A stretch of 64,000 nucleotides of DNA. Origin: Clostridium fermenticellae. GTDB lineage: Bacteria > Bacillota > Clostridia > Clostridiales > Clostridiaceae. The notes under the pieces are model-generated. The model worked only from the letters and a program-made list of their open reading frames with translations. It was not told the origin of the DNA and did not search any database. Shown here in pieces: positions 63,785 through 64,000 of the stretch (the stretch's first letter is position 1; each line of letters begins with the position of its first letter). The stretch spans positions 1,880,183 through 1,944,182 of the forward strand of contig NZ_CP032416.1 in assembly GCF_003600355.1 (NCBI RefSeq). The letters run 5' to 3'. Position numbers and translations under genes: made by a program.

Positions 63785-64000
63785 TTATTGAACTAAAACA
63801 TTGCTGAAATAAATATTATTTATCTGACCTTTTTGAAGCAGCGGATTTATCCTCTGTATAAGCTCAACTTTAACTGTTTCTAATCCTTTAGCTGATGATA
63901 TATCAGCAGCTTTTTTTGTCCTTAAAACATTTATAACTGTATCCATTATTATAGGTTGTTTTTCCTCTAACTCTGAGTCAAGCTTTTTAGAATCATAACC
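63785..64000 (-). CDS. fliL: FliL, C-terminal part (cut by the window edge)
   Basis: The minus strand is open from the last base of the window to a TAA at 63785, giving the last 71 residues. The segment EEKQPIIMDTVINVLRTKK followed by LKVELIQRINPLL-like sequence (VKVELIQRINPLLQ) and INNIYFSNVLVQ matches the end of FliL proteins, which support the stator and lie upstream of fliO/fliP. The N-terminus is outside. Confidence 0.88.
   Translation of the reverse strand, partial: GYDSKKLDSELEEKQPIIMDTVINVLRTKKAADISSAKGLETVKVELIQRINPLLQKGQINNIYFSNVLVQ

Noticed and set aside
1-64000. CRISPR array, tRNA/rRNA genes, prophage or transposase genes
   Set aside because: I read the gaps for short spaced repeats, cloverleaf sequences and phage or transposase motifs and found none; a small RNA gene could still have escaped reading by eye.

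Overview
The window is AT-rich, almost fully coding DNA from a spore-forming, motile, strictly anaerobic Clostridium. Support: SpoVD/FtsW and YteA-type genes, a clostridial fliR-flhB fusion, ferredoxin-linked 2-oxoacid oxidation, Ptb-Buk, and a three-gene 4-hydroxyphenylacetate decarboxylase. The decarboxylase large subunit has its catalytic residues at the same numbers I recall for the C. scatologenes enzyme (C503, E505, H536, E637, G873). A species of the C. scatologenes / C. drakei / C. carboxidivorans group is therefore likely (inference).

Layout. 1-9.9 kb: end of a sensor kinase, dapF, rqcH, and a pyrR-uraA pair with two different PyrR-type RNA sites, then rluD, lspA, yteA and mtnN. 9.98-23.9 kb: the division and wall block on the minus strand, running mraZ-rsmH-ftsL-spoVD-murE-mraY-ftsW, then ftsQ-DUF881-sbp-DUF881 and ylmE-sepF-ylmG-ylmH-divIVA. 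MraZ boxes lie in front of mraZ. MurE carries the DNPR motif of meso-DAP ligases, which fits dapF. 24-31 kb: ychF, a Lon-like protease with a degenerate nucleotide site, a small basic protein and a Ca2+-type P-ATPase.

31.2-50.7 kb is an accessory catabolic region. A clear sigma-54 promoter (37484-37500) drives ptb, a P-loop ATPase, four subunits of a 2-oxoacid:ferredoxin oxidoreductase and buk. A PrpR_N/PAS/AAA+ activator is encoded just upstream. This looks like an anaerobic counterpart of the Bacillus BkdR/sigma-L bkd operon. Next comes an unrecognised module (LVIVD-repeat propeller, EthD-like double barrel, Fe-S/flavodoxin-like flavoprotein, DUF1097 membrane protein). Its promoter carries the same palindrome, ATCTTATAAGAT, that lies upstream of the nearby FCD-type gntR, so that regulator probably controls both. 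The hpdB-hpdC-hpdA operon (4-hydroxyphenylacetate to p-cresol) follows. Six copies of a 160-260 bp imperfect-palindrome element occur in the window; three lie in or at the edges of this region. The copy upstream of hpdB splits a remnant of a second Crp-like gene.

51-64 kb: a CBS-type pyrophosphatase, a Met/Cys-rich small protein with four CPMM motifs, and the flagellar export and regulation operon (fliL-fliO-fliP-fliQ-fliR/flhB-flhA-flhF-flhG-fliA-swrB-like-flgF-flgG). No rRNA, tRNA, CRISPR array, prophage or transposase gene was recognised.
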